Positions 25,220 to 34,247 of a DNA stretch of 64,000 bases are shown here, in pieces; the first letter of the stretch is position 1; each line of letters starts with the position of its first letter. The notes beneath the pieces were generated by a model, which did no database searches, was not told the origin of the DNA, and was given only the letters and a program-made list of their open reading frames with translations. The translations under genes were made by a program, and so were the position numbers. Source of the DNA: Methanoregula sp. (GTDB taxonomy: Archaea > Halobacteriota > Methanomicrobia > Methanomicrobiales > Methanospirillaceae); assembly GCA_026625165.1 (NCBI GenBank), contig CP112999.1, forward strand, positions 1,302,001 through 1,366,000, written 5' to 3'.

Positions 25220-25374
25220 ACGTGCGGGTTTATGAGAATGCTTCAGGAAAATCCCAATATGGATTTTATGTGAACGGTGAGCAAATGCGAACCGTTTCAG
25301 GAAATTCCGAGGAGGAATTTACGTGAGCGGGCGAGCCTGCGAGACCGCTTCAGGAATATCCGGAGGGATTTTCC
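25201..25374 (+). repeat. Tandemly duplicated translation-start region
   Basis: Four start-like units follow each other at 25216 (GTG), 25270 (GTG), 25323 (GTG) and 25375 (ATG, the real RNase Z gene start), spaced 54, 53 and 52 nt. Each unit has GCTTCAGGA or GTTTCAGGA in its middle and, in most, a purine-rich Shine-Dalgarno 6-9 nt before the start (CAGGAGGT, GAGGAGGAA, GGAGGGA; the second unit's is weak). The first GTG opens a 36-codon frame made of two 18-residue repeats, ending in a TGA that overlaps the third GTG. The frame from the third GTG runs 20 codons and ends past the RNase Z start. Confidence 0.75.
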
Positions 25375-26313
25375 ATGAGTGGTGAGACGCTTCATGTCCA
25401 TTTCCTCGGTACAGCGGGTGCTCTCCCGACTCCTCAGCGCAATCCGTCCTGTATCATGATCCGGCACGGCTCTGACACGCTCCTCTTTGACTGCGGAGAG
25501 GGGGCCCAGCAGCAGATGATGCGGGCAAGAACGGGATTTTGCGTCGATGGGATCTTTGTCACCCACTGGCACGCCGACCACTTCCTTGGTATCTTCGGGC
25601 TTGTACAGACGCTCTCCTTTAATGGCAGGACACAGCCACTTATCATCTACGGCCCGTCATGGGTTCATGAATTTGTGACCACCCTGCATAACGTAGGAAA
25701 GCATAATCTCGGGTTTACAGTTGAACCGGTGGAACTTTCCGACGGATCATGGATCCGGTTCAACGGCTATACAGTCACTGCATTTTCTGTCAGCCACGGC
25801 ATGCCGGCCCTCGGTTATGTATTTGAGGAGGACCCCCGCCCGGGAAAATTTGACCGCGGGCGGGCGATCGAGCTGGGTGTCCCTGCAGGGCCGCTCTTTG
25901 GCAGGCTCCAGCGCGGAGAGACAATAACTGTGGAAAAAGACGGAGTAGAACAGGTTATCAAGCCATCAGACGTGATGGGGATGCCCCGTCCGGGACGAAA
26001 GGTTGTGTATACCGGAGATACCGGCCCGGTTCCCTTGAAGATTGCCGCGGTTGCGCAGGATGCAGACCTCCTGATCCACGATGCCACCTATGATGACTCC
26101 GAAACTGTGCGGGCATCAGAATTCTATCATGCCACTGCAGGCCAGGCAGGAGAGGCTGCTGCAGCTGCTGAAGTCCGGATGCTTGCCCTTATACACATAA
26201 GCTCGCGGTACATCACCCCGGAAGTGCATATCGAAGACGCGAAAAAAAAATATTTTGGCCCCATCATTGCGCCGCAGGACCTCGACATGATCGAGGTCCC
26301 CTTCAGGAAATAA
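25375..26313 (+). CDS. rnz: Ribonuclease Z
   Basis: RNase Z cuts the 3' trailer from tRNA precursors. The 312-residue metallo-beta-lactamase protein has the long-Zn-site motif THWHADHFLG, the N-terminal FLGTAGALPTPQRNPSC and LLFDCGEGAQQQM blocks, VVYTGDTGP, HDATYDD and ALIHISSRY. Length and motifs match the short form found in archaea and many bacteria. The ATG at 25375 follows GGAGGGA. Upstream lie three tandem copies of this start region. It is the last gene of the run that begins at the radical SAM gene. Confidence 0.95.
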   Translation: MSGETLHVHFLGTAGALPTPQRNPSCIMIRHGSDTLLFDCGEGAQQQMMRARTGFCVDGIFVTHWHADHFLGIFGLVQTLSFNGRTQPLIIYGPSWVHEFVTTLHNVGKHNLGFTVEPVELSDGSWIRFNGYTVTAFSVSHGMPALGYVFEEDPRPGKFDRGRAIELGVPAGPLFGRLQRGETITVEKDGVEQVIKPSDVMGMPRPGRKVVYTGDTGPVPLKIAAVAQDADLLIHDATYDDSETVRASEFYHATAGQAGEAAAAAEVRMLALIHISSRYITPEVHIEDAKKKYFGPIIAPQDLDMIEVPFRK

Positions 26314-26495
26314 CGCTCACTTTTTACCGGATACCTGCACCAGCTCCGTTTAGTTGCGCTCAATGACAATGTAGTTAATGCACCAGAGAAAATTGATGGT
26401 ACACGCTGGCGTTTACAGTTATGAAACAAAAGAGAAGTGCAACAGGTAACAGATGAAGAATTTTATTTTGGTACGAAGTGTGTGGTGAGAGATCT

Positions 26496-28340
26496 ATGCA
26501 GAAGGACGATATACTCGTCATCAGGCTTGGCGCAACCTGCGACCTAGCCGATGTACAAGAGCAGCAAATATACGCAGGAAAGGTACAGGGATTTGCAAAT
26601 TTCGGGATGTTTGTCCAGTTAAATGAACGGATCAAGGGGCTCGTCCATAAAAGCAATATTAAGATGGAGCACAAAGAACGGGATTCCATTCTCGTGAAAG
26701 TCCGGCAGGTCCGCCCGAATGGCAATATCGACCTGGAGGAAGTCGTGATCCAGGTGTACCAGGTACAGAACCTCGAGAAGAAATCAACGACAGTGCGCAT
26801 CGCGGACCTCGGGACAAAAATTGGCAGGACGGTCGCCATTGAAGGTGAAGTCGCACAGATCAAACAGACAAGCGGCCCCACGATCTTTACGATTGTTGAT
26901 GAATCAGGCACCCAGAATGTCGCCGCTTTTGTTGAAGCCGGTGTGCGGGCTTTCCCTGAAGTCGAGCTTGCCGGGATCGTCAAGGTTGTCGGGGAGGTCA
27001 TGAAGCGAAATAACCAGCTCCAGATCGAGGCAGACGTGATCACCTCCCTGTCAGGGGAGGAGGAGGCAACCGTCAGGGTACGAATCGAAAAAGCGCTCGA
27101 TGCCCGTTCTGAACCCCGGGATATCCCCCTCCTTGTGAGATCGGATGTGATGGAACGACTGCGCCCAGAAATGAAAAAGGTTGCAAAAATTATCCGGAAG
27201 GCAATATTTACAGCGCAGCCGATCATCCTCCGTCACCACGCGGATGCGGATGGGATCTGTTCTGCTGTCGCAATCGAGCAGGCTGTCGTCGCGCTTATCC
27301 GGGAGAGCGGTACGGACTTTGATGCAGATTATTACCTTTTCAAGCGGGCCCCCTCAAAAGCCCCGTTCTATGAGATCGAGGACATCACCCGCGACCTGGA
27401 CTTCTCATTAAAAGACCATGTCAGGTTCGGGCAGAAAATGCCCCTTGTGGTCCTTACGGATAACGGGTCGACTGAAGAGGATGAACCCTCCTACAAGATT
27501 GCAAGCGTGTACGATATCCCGTTTGTCGTTATCGACCATCATCACCCGGATGCATCGATTGACAAATACCTGCTCGCCCACGTGAACCCGTATCATGTCG
27601 GAGGTGACTTTGGGATCACTGCCGGGATGCTGGGGACGGAGATCGCGCGTCTGATCAACCCGGACGTGGAACCGCTAATCCGCCACCTCCCTGCTGTTGC
27701 CGGGGTAGGTGACCGGAGCGAGGCTGCGGAACGTGCCCTCTTCCTTGCACTTGTCCGGGAAAGCTACAGTGAGGATGCCTGCAAGAACATCGCGCTTGCC
27801 CTTGACTATGAACAGTTCTGGCTCCGGTTCAACGATGGCAGGGAGATCGTAAAAGACATCCTCAACATCAGCGGAAATTCTGCAAGGCATGAAAAACTCG
27901 TCTCTTTACTTGTTGAAGGAGCAAACCTGATGATTGAGGACCAGATGAGTGCGTGCATGCCGCATGTCGTCCCCCGTGACCTTCCCAACGGTGCAAAACT
28001 TTTCCTCATCGATGTCGAGATCCATGCCCATAAGTTCACCTTCCCTCCCCCGGGAAAGACCAGCGGGGAGGTGCATGACCGGCTCTGCAGGGCAAACCCG
28101 GGATCGCCTGTTGTCACAATCGGTTTTGGCCCGGACTTTGCGGTGCTGAGGTCACGGGGGGTGCTCATGAACATCCCGCGGATGGTCCGCGAGCTCCATG
28201 GCGAAATCCCCGGCGGTGGCATCAGTGGCGGCGGGCACCTTGTTGTCGGCAGCATCAAATTTGTGGAAGGCATGCGCGATACAGTGCTCGAAGCGCTGAT
28301 CAACAAGATTGGCATGGCGCAGGTTCAAAAACAACCTTAA
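26496..28340 (+). CDS. DHH-family phosphoesterase with S1/OB domains (archaeal RecJ-like)
   Basis: This protein of about 614 residues begins with an S1 RNA-binding domain (YAGKVQGFANFGMFVQLNERIKG), then an OB-fold (IEGEVAQIKQTSGPTIFTIVDE). The DHH phosphoesterase follows: RHHADADGIC, VVLTDNGS and VVIDHHHPD, with a DHHA1-like end (GGGISGGGHLVVGSIKF). The layout matches archaeal RecJ-like nucleases and NrnA relatives, some of which act with the replisome (GAN) or trim RNA. The ATG at 26496 has GGTGAGAG upstream; an in-frame start at 26478 is not favoured. Confidence 0.9.
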   Translation: MQKDDILVIRLGATCDLADVQEQQIYAGKVQGFANFGMFVQLNERIKGLVHKSNIKMEHKERDSILVKVRQVRPNGNIDLEEVVIQVYQVQNLEKKSTTVRIADLGTKIGRTVAIEGEVAQIKQTSGPTIFTIVDESGTQNVAAFVEAGVRAFPEVELAGIVKVVGEVMKRNNQLQIEADVITSLSGEEEATVRVRIEKALDARSEPRDIPLLVRSDVMERLRPEMKKVAKIIRKAIFTAQPIILRHHADADGICSAVAIEQAVVALIRESGTDFDADYYLFKRAPSKAPFYEIEDITRDLDFSLKDHVRFGQKMPLVVLTDNGSTEEDEPSYKIASVYDIPFVVIDHHHPDASIDKYLLAHVNPYHVGGDFGITAGMLGTEIARLINPDVEPLIRHLPAVAGVGDRSEAAERALFLALVRESYSEDACKNIALALDYEQFWLRFNDGREIVKDILNISGNSARHEKLVSLLVEGANLMIEDQMSACMPHVVPRDLPNGAKLFLIDVEIHAHKFTFPPPGKTSGEVHDRLCRANPGSPVVTIGFGPDFAVLRSRGVLMNIPRMVRELHGEIPGGGISGGGHLVVGSIKFVEGMRDTVLEALINKIGMAQVQKQP

Positions 28341-28561
28341 ATTACAAATTTAATTTTTGAAACAGGCAGGAATCTTCATAGAACATTCGGATCACGTGTT
28401 TTTTGCGCGGATCGATTTTCGAATTCAAACCGGTGGGCAATAAATGCTTTCTGGTCAATTAATTGGTGGGCAAAATGAAAAAGGAGCCCGATTCTGCCAC
28501 TTGGGGTAGATATATATATATACAAGTGGATCTATATGAGTTTTTAATGCTGAGGCAGCAC

Positions 28562-28813
28562 ATGTCAACTTCAAAAAAGATCCGTGAAACGTATAATGAG
28601 ACCCAGCACAAAATTGTCGGCTATCTCCAGTCAGGGATAACCAAGGGCAAACACTACTTTAAATCAAAGTACATTGCAAAGGACCTCGGGTTATCCCCCA
28701 AGGAAGTGGGGACGAACATGGCGATCCTTGCCGATATCTGCAAGGATCTCAACATCATCCGGTGGAGCTATTCGAACAGCACGACGTGGATGGTCACGCC
28801 GCGGGCGATGTAA
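28562..28813 (+). CDS. Small archaeal winged-helix protein
   Basis: The 83-residue protein (MSTSKKIRETYNETQHKIVG...) has a predicted helix-turn-helix: SKYIAKDLGLSPKEVGTNMAIL, followed by a wing WSYSNSTTWMVTP. It resembles DUF7123-type proteins of archaea, from memory. A transcription role is likely but untested. GAGGCAGC precedes the ATG. A long alternating TA stretch (28508-28522) upstream could hold the TATA box. Confidence 0.7.
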   Translation: MSTSKKIRETYNETQHKIVGYLQSGITKGKHYFKSKYIAKDLGLSPKEVGTNMAILADICKDLNIIRWSYSNSTTWMVTPRAM

Positions 28814-28841
28814 TTTAACCATTCTCGCCAACCTTTTTTAT

Positions 28842-29030
28842 ATGCAAAAACTTCTTGAGATTGAGTCGGACGTCGAATTTGTCGCCGACATAAATGATCA
28901 CAAGGACTGCCTGATGTCCCAGGATCCCACACAGGACAATCCCGGAGCCCTCTGGTTCAACATCGATATCCCCAAAGGGCATGGCATAAAAGCCGGTGAC
29001 CGGGTCAGGGTTACGGTGGAAAAGATCTGA
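28842..29030 (+). CDS. Small hypothetical protein
   Basis: This 62-residue acidic product (MQKLLEIESDVEFVADIND...) ends in a short beta-rich motif GIKAGDRVRVTVEKI, which recalls a small barrel such as TRAM or AbrB-type folds. I do not recognise the family. The ATG lies 28 bp after the winged-helix gene with only a T-rich stretch before it, so it may be coexpressed with that gene. Codon use matches its neighbours. Confidence 0.55.
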   Translation: MQKLLEIESDVEFVADINDHKDCLMSQDPTQDNPGALWFNIDIPKGHGIKAGDRVRVTVEKI

Positions 29031-29175
29031 CATTTTCAATCGTGGTTGAATCCCTTCATTCCTGCTCACCGGAGTGTTATTGGGTATGTCCGATTCATGG
29101 GGCTTTCATTCTAAGGTATAATCCCGGCAACGGTAAACCACAGGATTTATTATGTCAAAATTTTACCATTGAATC

Positions 29176-29523
29176 ATGTCATCATGCCGGTTATCTCTCT
29201 GCATGCTGTGTATCATCCTTGTCCTGTCTGCAGGCTGCACGTCACTTGCGATTGGCGATGTAACTCCTGCTGACGGGGGAGTGAGGGTCCATGTCACCAA
29301 CAGCGGGGATCCGATACAAGCCGGCATCCAGGTGCGGGTATTCCGGATCAATGATCTGGCGCAGAAGGAACTGACCAACACCGGTGTCCCGGTTAACCTG
29401 CACCGTGGTGAAAATGACATTACGGTCCCGGTGCGGCTCGAACCGGGAACCTATAAACTCTATGTGTATGTCACCACGAACGGCGAGCGTAAAACCGCAA
29501 GCATCAAGGATATTGTTGTCTGA
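29176..29523 (+). CDS. Small secreted lipoprotein, unknown
   Basis: The 115-residue protein has a signal peptide ending in a lipobox (LCIILVLSAGC, Cys at about 21). The mature part looks like one beta-sandwich of the CARDB kind (VRVHVTNSGDPIQAGIQVRVFRI, then LEPGTYKLYVYVTTNGERK). It should be anchored on the outer face of the membrane. The function is unknown. The adenine deaminase gene follows by 12 bp, which may mean shared transcription but suggests no shared role. Confidence 0.7.
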   Translation: MSSCRLSLCMLCIILVLSAGCTSLAIGDVTPADGGVRVHVTNSGDPIQAGIQVRVFRINDLAQKELTNTGVPVNLHRGENDITVPVRLEPGTYKLYVYVTTNGERKTASIKDIVV

Positions 29524-29535
29524 GTAGTCTGATCA

Positions 29536-31197
29536 ATGCCCTCCAATCCTGCCCGCATGGTTGATGCTGCACGCGGACGTGTGCCTGCAGATGCGGTTTT
29601 TAGTAACGCGAATATATTCAACCCGTTTACCTGCACATGGGAGCGGGGTGATCTCGCGGTAAAAGATGGAATCGTCCTTGGAACCGGGGATTACCGCGGC
29701 ACCGTTGAACATGACATGAAAGGGGCATATATTGTCCCCGGCCTGATCGATGCCCACGTGCACATCGAGAGTTCGCTCCTTGTACCCCGCGAGTATGCCC
29801 GTCTTGTCGCACATCATGGCACCGCAACGGTGATCGCCGACCCGCACGAGATTGCCAATGTCGCGGGGGTTCCGGGCATCGGTTTCATGCTCTCCCAGAG
29901 GGAGGGATTGCCCGTTGACATCCGGTACATGCTGCCATCCTGTGTGCCGGCGACACCGATGGATGTGGGTGGCGCTGTCCTTTCCGCAAGCGATCTTGCC
30001 CGGTTCAAAGACACCGACGGGGTACTGGGACTTGGGGAGATGATGAATGTTCCCGGTGTATTGGCAGGGGATGCAGGAATATCAGAAAAACTTGCGGTCT
30101 TTTCGATCCGTGACGGGCATGCCCCACTGCTTGCCGGAAAAGACCTCAACGCGTACATCCTTTCCGGACTGCAGAGCGATCACGAGTGTACTTTTCTGGC
30201 CGAAGGTGATGAAAAACTCAAAAAAGGGATGTACCTGTATCTCCGGGAGGGTTCAATTGAGCGCAACATCGAAGCTCTGGCATCCCTCGTGACGCCGTTT
30301 ACCGTCGCCCGCTGCTGTTTTGCCACCGACGACTGCCACGCAGACCTCCTGATGGAAGACGGCCATATCGACCGCTGCATAAGGAGCGCGATTGCATGCG
30401 GAATGACCCCGGAACTCGCAATCCGTATGGCCACACTCTCTGCTGCAGAACGCTTCGGGCTTAACGACCGGGGAGCCCTCTCTCCCGGTCGGCGCGCTGA
30501 TTTCTGTGTTGTGGAGGATCCGGAGCGGTTCCGTGTACGGCAGGTTTTTGTCTCCGGCAGGGAGCTTGCTGATACCGGAGCATCAGCAGTAACACCAGTG
30601 CCAATTTCATTCCGGTGCGCGGTCCCATCCGTTGATACGATACGGATCAATGGCAGTGGGACGGCACGTGTCATCGGGATCATACCCCGTCAGATCATCA
30701 CCGAACCGCTCCGTCTGGAATATGAAGGGAGATCTATGCCTGACCGCGACATCCTCAAGGTCGTGGTCTGTAACCGGTACGGCACAGGCACATGCGGGGT
30801 GGGGCTTGTAAAAGGATTTGGTTTTACAGAGGGGGCTATCGCATCGAGCGTCGCCCACGATGCCCATAACCTGATCGCGACAGGGACAAGCGACAAAGAG
30901 ATCCTTTCTGCGATCGCAGAAGTGATCCGTATGCATGGTGGGATGGCGGCGGTTGCCGGGAAATATTATGCAAGCCTTCCCCTTGACTGCGGAGGGCTCA
31001 TGTCATCCCTGTCATACCCCGTGGTTGTGGAGCGGTTAAAATCCCTCCAGAATGTCACCCGGAGGATGGGCGGCATTGACGACCCTTTCATGTACCTCTC
31101 GTTTTTATCGCTTACCGTGATCCCGGCGGTCCGCATTACCGACCGGGGCGTTTTTGATGGAGCAGAGTTCCGGGACGTCCCTCTGTTTGTAGACTGA
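29536..31197 (+). CDS. ade: Adenine deaminase
   Basis: The enzyme converts adenine to hypoxanthine and ammonia in purine salvage. The 553-residue length is standard. The amidohydrolase metal motif is YIVPGLIDAHVHIESS, with ADPHEIANV and a lysine/histidine set later (DHECTF, FATDDCHADLL). The C-terminal domain KGFGFTEGAIASSVAHDAHN and SLPLDCGGLMS are adenine-deaminase-specific. The start ATG at 29536 is 12 bp after the lipoprotein stop. Confidence 0.95.
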   Translation: MPSNPARMVDAARGRVPADAVFSNANIFNPFTCTWERGDLAVKDGIVLGTGDYRGTVEHDMKGAYIVPGLIDAHVHIESSLLVPREYARLVAHHGTATVIADPHEIANVAGVPGIGFMLSQREGLPVDIRYMLPSCVPATPMDVGGAVLSASDLARFKDTDGVLGLGEMMNVPGVLAGDAGISEKLAVFSIRDGHAPLLAGKDLNAYILSGLQSDHECTFLAEGDEKLKKGMYLYLREGSIERNIEALASLVTPFTVARCCFATDDCHADLLMEDGHIDRCIRSAIACGMTPELAIRMATLSAAERFGLNDRGALSPGRRADFCVVEDPERFRVRQVFVSGRELADTGASAVTPVPISFRCAVPSVDTIRINGSGTARVIGIIPRQIITEPLRLEYEGRSMPDRDILKVVVCNRYGTGTCGVGLVKGFGFTEGAIASSVAHDAHNLIATGTSDKEILSAIAEVIRMHGGMAAVAGKYYASLPLDCGGLMSSLSYPVVVERLKSLQNVTRRMGGIDDPFMYLSFLSLTVIPAVRITDRGVFDGAEFRDVPLFVD

Positions 31198-31231
31198 TGT
31201 AATCCTATTTGAGTGAAGAGATTTACCACGG

Positions 31232-31978
31232 CTACAACAACGGGATTCCCGCAACAAAATGCAGCAGGAGGATGATTGCAGGCTGGTGCACGAGATAGAT
31301 CACCAGTGAATGCCTCCCGAGGACTGCCAGCGGTGACATGAAAATAAAAGGAATAGCCGGAGCCTCAAACCCGCGCCTTCCACCCGGGTATATGCTCTCT
31401 CCAATACCTAGCCCGATAAGGACAAGCCCAAACCATGGGAATAGGGGGGTGTAATCCACCGAGACAAAGGCCGCGGGGTGAATCCCGAACGGGCAGAGCC
31501 AGAGCGGCCCGGGGATGCCTGCATATGCTATTGCTATCCCGATGAAAACCACAACCGACCCGATGATGATATTATTGGAACGGAACCGGAAGAACAGGGG
31601 GGAGAGCATGATCGAGACGCCAATCGTATGCAGGATACCAAAGATTACAAATCCCTGCCCGAGATAAAGCCATGTTGCCACTGTGACGAGGACCCCGCAG
31701 GCAAAGATCCCGGCACCGCGTCTGAGAAATTTACCCGCGATCCGGACTGGCACCCCGTCCCCGGCCAGCCGCATTGCCCGGGAATGGCTGATGGAGAGTG
31801 AAATGCCCGCGATGAGCAGGAAGAGCGACGCAGTGGAAAACGCAAAGTACCGCCAGAAGCCGGATGAAACGTTCACCGGGTATATACTGAAAAAATACAG
31901 GTCAAAAACCGTGTGAAATATGATCATCATGAGGATCGCAATGCCCCTCGCGGCATCGATTTCACTGTACCGGTCCAT
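31232..31978 (-). CDS. DUF1624 (acyltransferase-like) membrane protein
   Basis: The 248-residue protein has about seven hydrophobic segments and begins EIDAARGIAILMMIIFHTVFDL, the R-G-I-A...H motif of DUF1624/HGSNAT-type membrane acetyltransferases. The C-terminal GRHSLVIYLVHQPAI is also typical. The acyl acceptor is unknown. ATG 31978 or GTG 31987 may be the start. It is convergent with ade, and divergent from the marker 8 gene at 32108. Confidence 0.82.
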   Translation of the reverse strand: MDRYSEIDAARGIAILMMIIFHTVFDLYFFSIYPVNVSSGFWRYFAFSTASLFLLIAGISLSISHSRAMRLAGDGVPVRIAGKFLRRGAGIFACGVLVTVATWLYLGQGFVIFGILHTIGVSIMLSPLFFRFRSNNIIIGSVVVFIGIAIAYAGIPGPLWLCPFGIHPAAFVSVDYTPLFPWFGLVLIGLGIGESIYPGGRRGFEAPAIPFIFMSPLAVLGRHSLVIYLVHQPAIILLLHFVAGIPLL

Positions 31979-32107
31979 TCCTGTCACACCGGACTATCGT
32001 TTGTAATCTGCAATAATCCTGTAGTACCTGATAATCACTCAGGGTCGCGCTGGATCAAAGGTCAGGGTTATGACGCACCAGTCGCAATATATAGACCGGG
32101 AAGAGCA

Positions 32108-32971
32108 ATGGCGGGACCTGCAAATGACGAACATATCATAGAGGCGATCGGGAGATGCCGGATCGTGGTCCGGAACGGTATTGTTGTCGAAGTTGGGGAT
32201 CCGATCATCAAAGACTGCCCGCTGGCAAAGAGGTTCGCATATCCCATACCTGCAATCACAAAAGACGAGGTTGCAAAAAACATTGCGCACCGTATTAAAT
32301 CGTTTGGCATGTGCACGGAGCGCCGGGAAGTCCTTGACAACAGGGAATTTGTCGGGTTCGGGGCATCGGAACTGCTCAGCTTTGCACTTTTAACCGGACT
32401 GCTGGATGCTGTTGTCCTTGCCTGTGATGGGGCAGGGACCGTGATCGCGACAACACCCGGCCTTGTGCAGGGTATCGGCGGCAGGATGTCGGGACTGGTC
32501 AGGACATCCCCTATCCATACCGTGATGGACCGGATTGAAGAGAACCATGGGATCGTACCCGATCGAAAAACCGCCCGCATCGACCAGCCCGCGGGTGTCG
32601 CCCTTGCAAGAAAAAGAGGATACAGAAACATTGCGGTCACAGTCGCTGACGCAGGGACCGCGGAGGAGATCCGCGCAGCATACCCGGATACCATGATCGT
32701 AGCTGTTCACGTATCCGGGCTCTCCCATGACGATGCTCAACGGCTTGTTGCCGTTTCCGACATCGTGACTGCCTGCGCATCAAAACCGGTCCGCGAGATT
32801 GCAGGAAAAAAAGCGCTGGTGCAGGCAGGTACTGCAATCCCGGTCTTTGCGATGAGCGAGAAGGGCAAGCAGATAATTGTCCGGAAGATGGCGCAGTCGA
32901 CAGACCCATTCCTTGTCAAGACCACAAAACTCCCGGTCAGTACGGGTTCCCAGCCGGAACCCCTTGTCTGA
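32108..32971 (+). CDS. Methanogenesis marker protein 8 (DUF2099)
   Basis: The 287-residue protein (MAGPANDEHIIEAIGRCRIVVRNG...) matches the DUF2099/TIGR03275-type family found almost only in methanogens. Characteristic stretches are VGDPIIKDCPLAKRF, SFGMCTERREVLDNREFVGFGASE and VLACDGAGTV. Its function is not established. The open frame extends 65 codons further upstream, but that part overlaps the divergent gene's promoter and start. The ATG at 32108 sits after GGGAAGAG, and a TATA-like CAATATATAG lies at about 32086. Confidence 0.9.
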   Translation: MAGPANDEHIIEAIGRCRIVVRNGIVVEVGDPIIKDCPLAKRFAYPIPAITKDEVAKNIAHRIKSFGMCTERREVLDNREFVGFGASELLSFALLTGLLDAVVLACDGAGTVIATTPGLVQGIGGRMSGLVRTSPIHTVMDRIEENHGIVPDRKTARIDQPAGVALARKRGYRNIAVTVADAGTAEEIRAAYPDTMIVAVHVSGLSHDDAQRLVAVSDIVTACASKPVREIAGKKALVQAGTAIPVFAMSEKGKQIIVRKMAQSTDPFLVKTTKLPVSTGSQPEPLV

Positions 32972-33121
32972 AAAACGACTCCTTCTCCGCCATTTTAAGG
33001 ATCACCGACTATTTTATTTTACCGTCAGGCAGATTCCGGATATATATTGCAATGTTCAAATGATATGCTTCAAGAGATCAACCATCCCATAATCATGCAA
33101 TAATTAAAAAGTCCAAGACCT

Positions 33122-34072
33122 ATGCCGATAATCACCTACTACCATATCCTTGGCGTGAAAGATACTGCAACAAGAGGAGAAATCGCTGCAGCCTACCGCA
33201 AAAAAATAAAACAATGGCATCCTGATGTCTGCCGGCACCCTGATGCCGAGGAAAAAATGAGGGGGGTCAACGAGGCAGCAGAAGTCCTGCTTGACATGGA
33301 TCGGCGTAAGGAGTATGACATTTCGCTTGCCAGGGAATTATCCTGGTTAGAGAAAGCAAAGTCATGGGCCCGTGAAGAAAGGCAGAGATCTGCCCATACT
33401 GGAGAGCCGGTTCAAGACGATCCTTTGGCTGAACATGCCAGAAGACAAAAGCCTTATGCGCACACTGATCCATGGATATCACCGGGGACTGCCCGGTTTG
33501 CAGCGGGATTCTGCGCCGCCGCATTTATTTTCCTTGTACTTGCGGCCGGAATATTTTCTGCCATTGCATCCTTGAACCCGCCAGGGAACACGTCAGTCCC
33601 TGCACCCGGCACTTCACAGGTAAACCCGGAGGTTGCCCCTTCAGGTGCTCAATTAACAATCGAAGAGGGCGATGAACTCTTTGCGGCAGGCGATTACGAA
33701 GGCGCACTCAGGATGTATGATGCGGTCATCGCACGGGATCCTGGTATTCCTGATAAAGATGTCTGGTACAACCGAGGTATGGCACAGAATATTTTAGGTC
33801 GCTATCACGATGCTTCGTCCTCATTTGACCATGTCCTCGCTTTGGCCCCTTCGGATTCGCTGGCGATGGGGCAGAAAGGAACTGCACTTCTTGGGCTGGG
33901 TAAGTATGAGGACGCCCTCGATTATACAGACCGGGCACTCTCAGGAAATTCCGATATTGCATGGATCTGGAACAACCGCGGTATCGCCCTGAGCCGGCTG
34001 GGACAGCAGAAGGAAGCCCGTGCAGCTTTCGATAATGCAATGGTAGTTACGACGGCAAGAACCGGATATTAA
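33122..34072 (+). CDS. Membrane-anchored J-domain/TPR protein
   Basis: Residues 1-70 are a J domain (YYHILGVKDTATRGEIAAAYRKKIKQWHPD, with the HPD that stimulates DnaK). Residues near 125-150 form one membrane span (FAAGFCAAAFIFLVLAAGIFSAIA). From about 175 on there are four TPR units (GDELFAAGDYEGALRMYDAVI, then VWYNRGMAQNILGRYHDASSSF and others). This is a J-protein that would recruit DnaK to the membrane, with the TPRs on the far side or as a partner-binding arm. It lies 175 bp before the giant TPR gene in the same direction, and its TPRs resemble those repeats. Confidence 0.85.
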   Translation: MPIITYYHILGVKDTATRGEIAAAYRKKIKQWHPDVCRHPDAEEKMRGVNEAAEVLLDMDRRKEYDISLARELSWLEKAKSWAREERQRSAHTGEPVQDDPLAEHARRQKPYAHTDPWISPGTARFAAGFCAAAFIFLVLAAGIFSAIASLNPPGNTSVPAPGTSQVNPEVAPSGAQLTIEEGDELFAAGDYEGALRMYDAVIARDPGIPDKDVWYNRGMAQNILGRYHDASSSFDHVLALAPSDSLAMGQKGTALLGLGKYEDALDYTDRALSGNSDIAWIWNNRGIALSRLGQQKEARAAFDNAMVVTTARTGY

Positions 34073-34247
34073 TCCCGGCAATACACACGTTTCCAGGATA
34101 CAAATACCAAATCCGGGAGTGGCAGGCCAACCTTTCCGTAAAATAAGGTGACGATTTTCATTACAGGTTTTCCTGTAAGAAGAGAATCTATTTTTATAAT
34201 CAGTATCAAGATTGTTCCTTGACTGCAGATCCGGAGGGAGGGGTTGC

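Noticed and set aside
31913-32107. N-terminal extension of the marker 8 gene.
   Set aside because: The 65 codons overlap the start of the divergent DUF1624 gene and a TATA-like element; the known family begins near the ATG at 32108.
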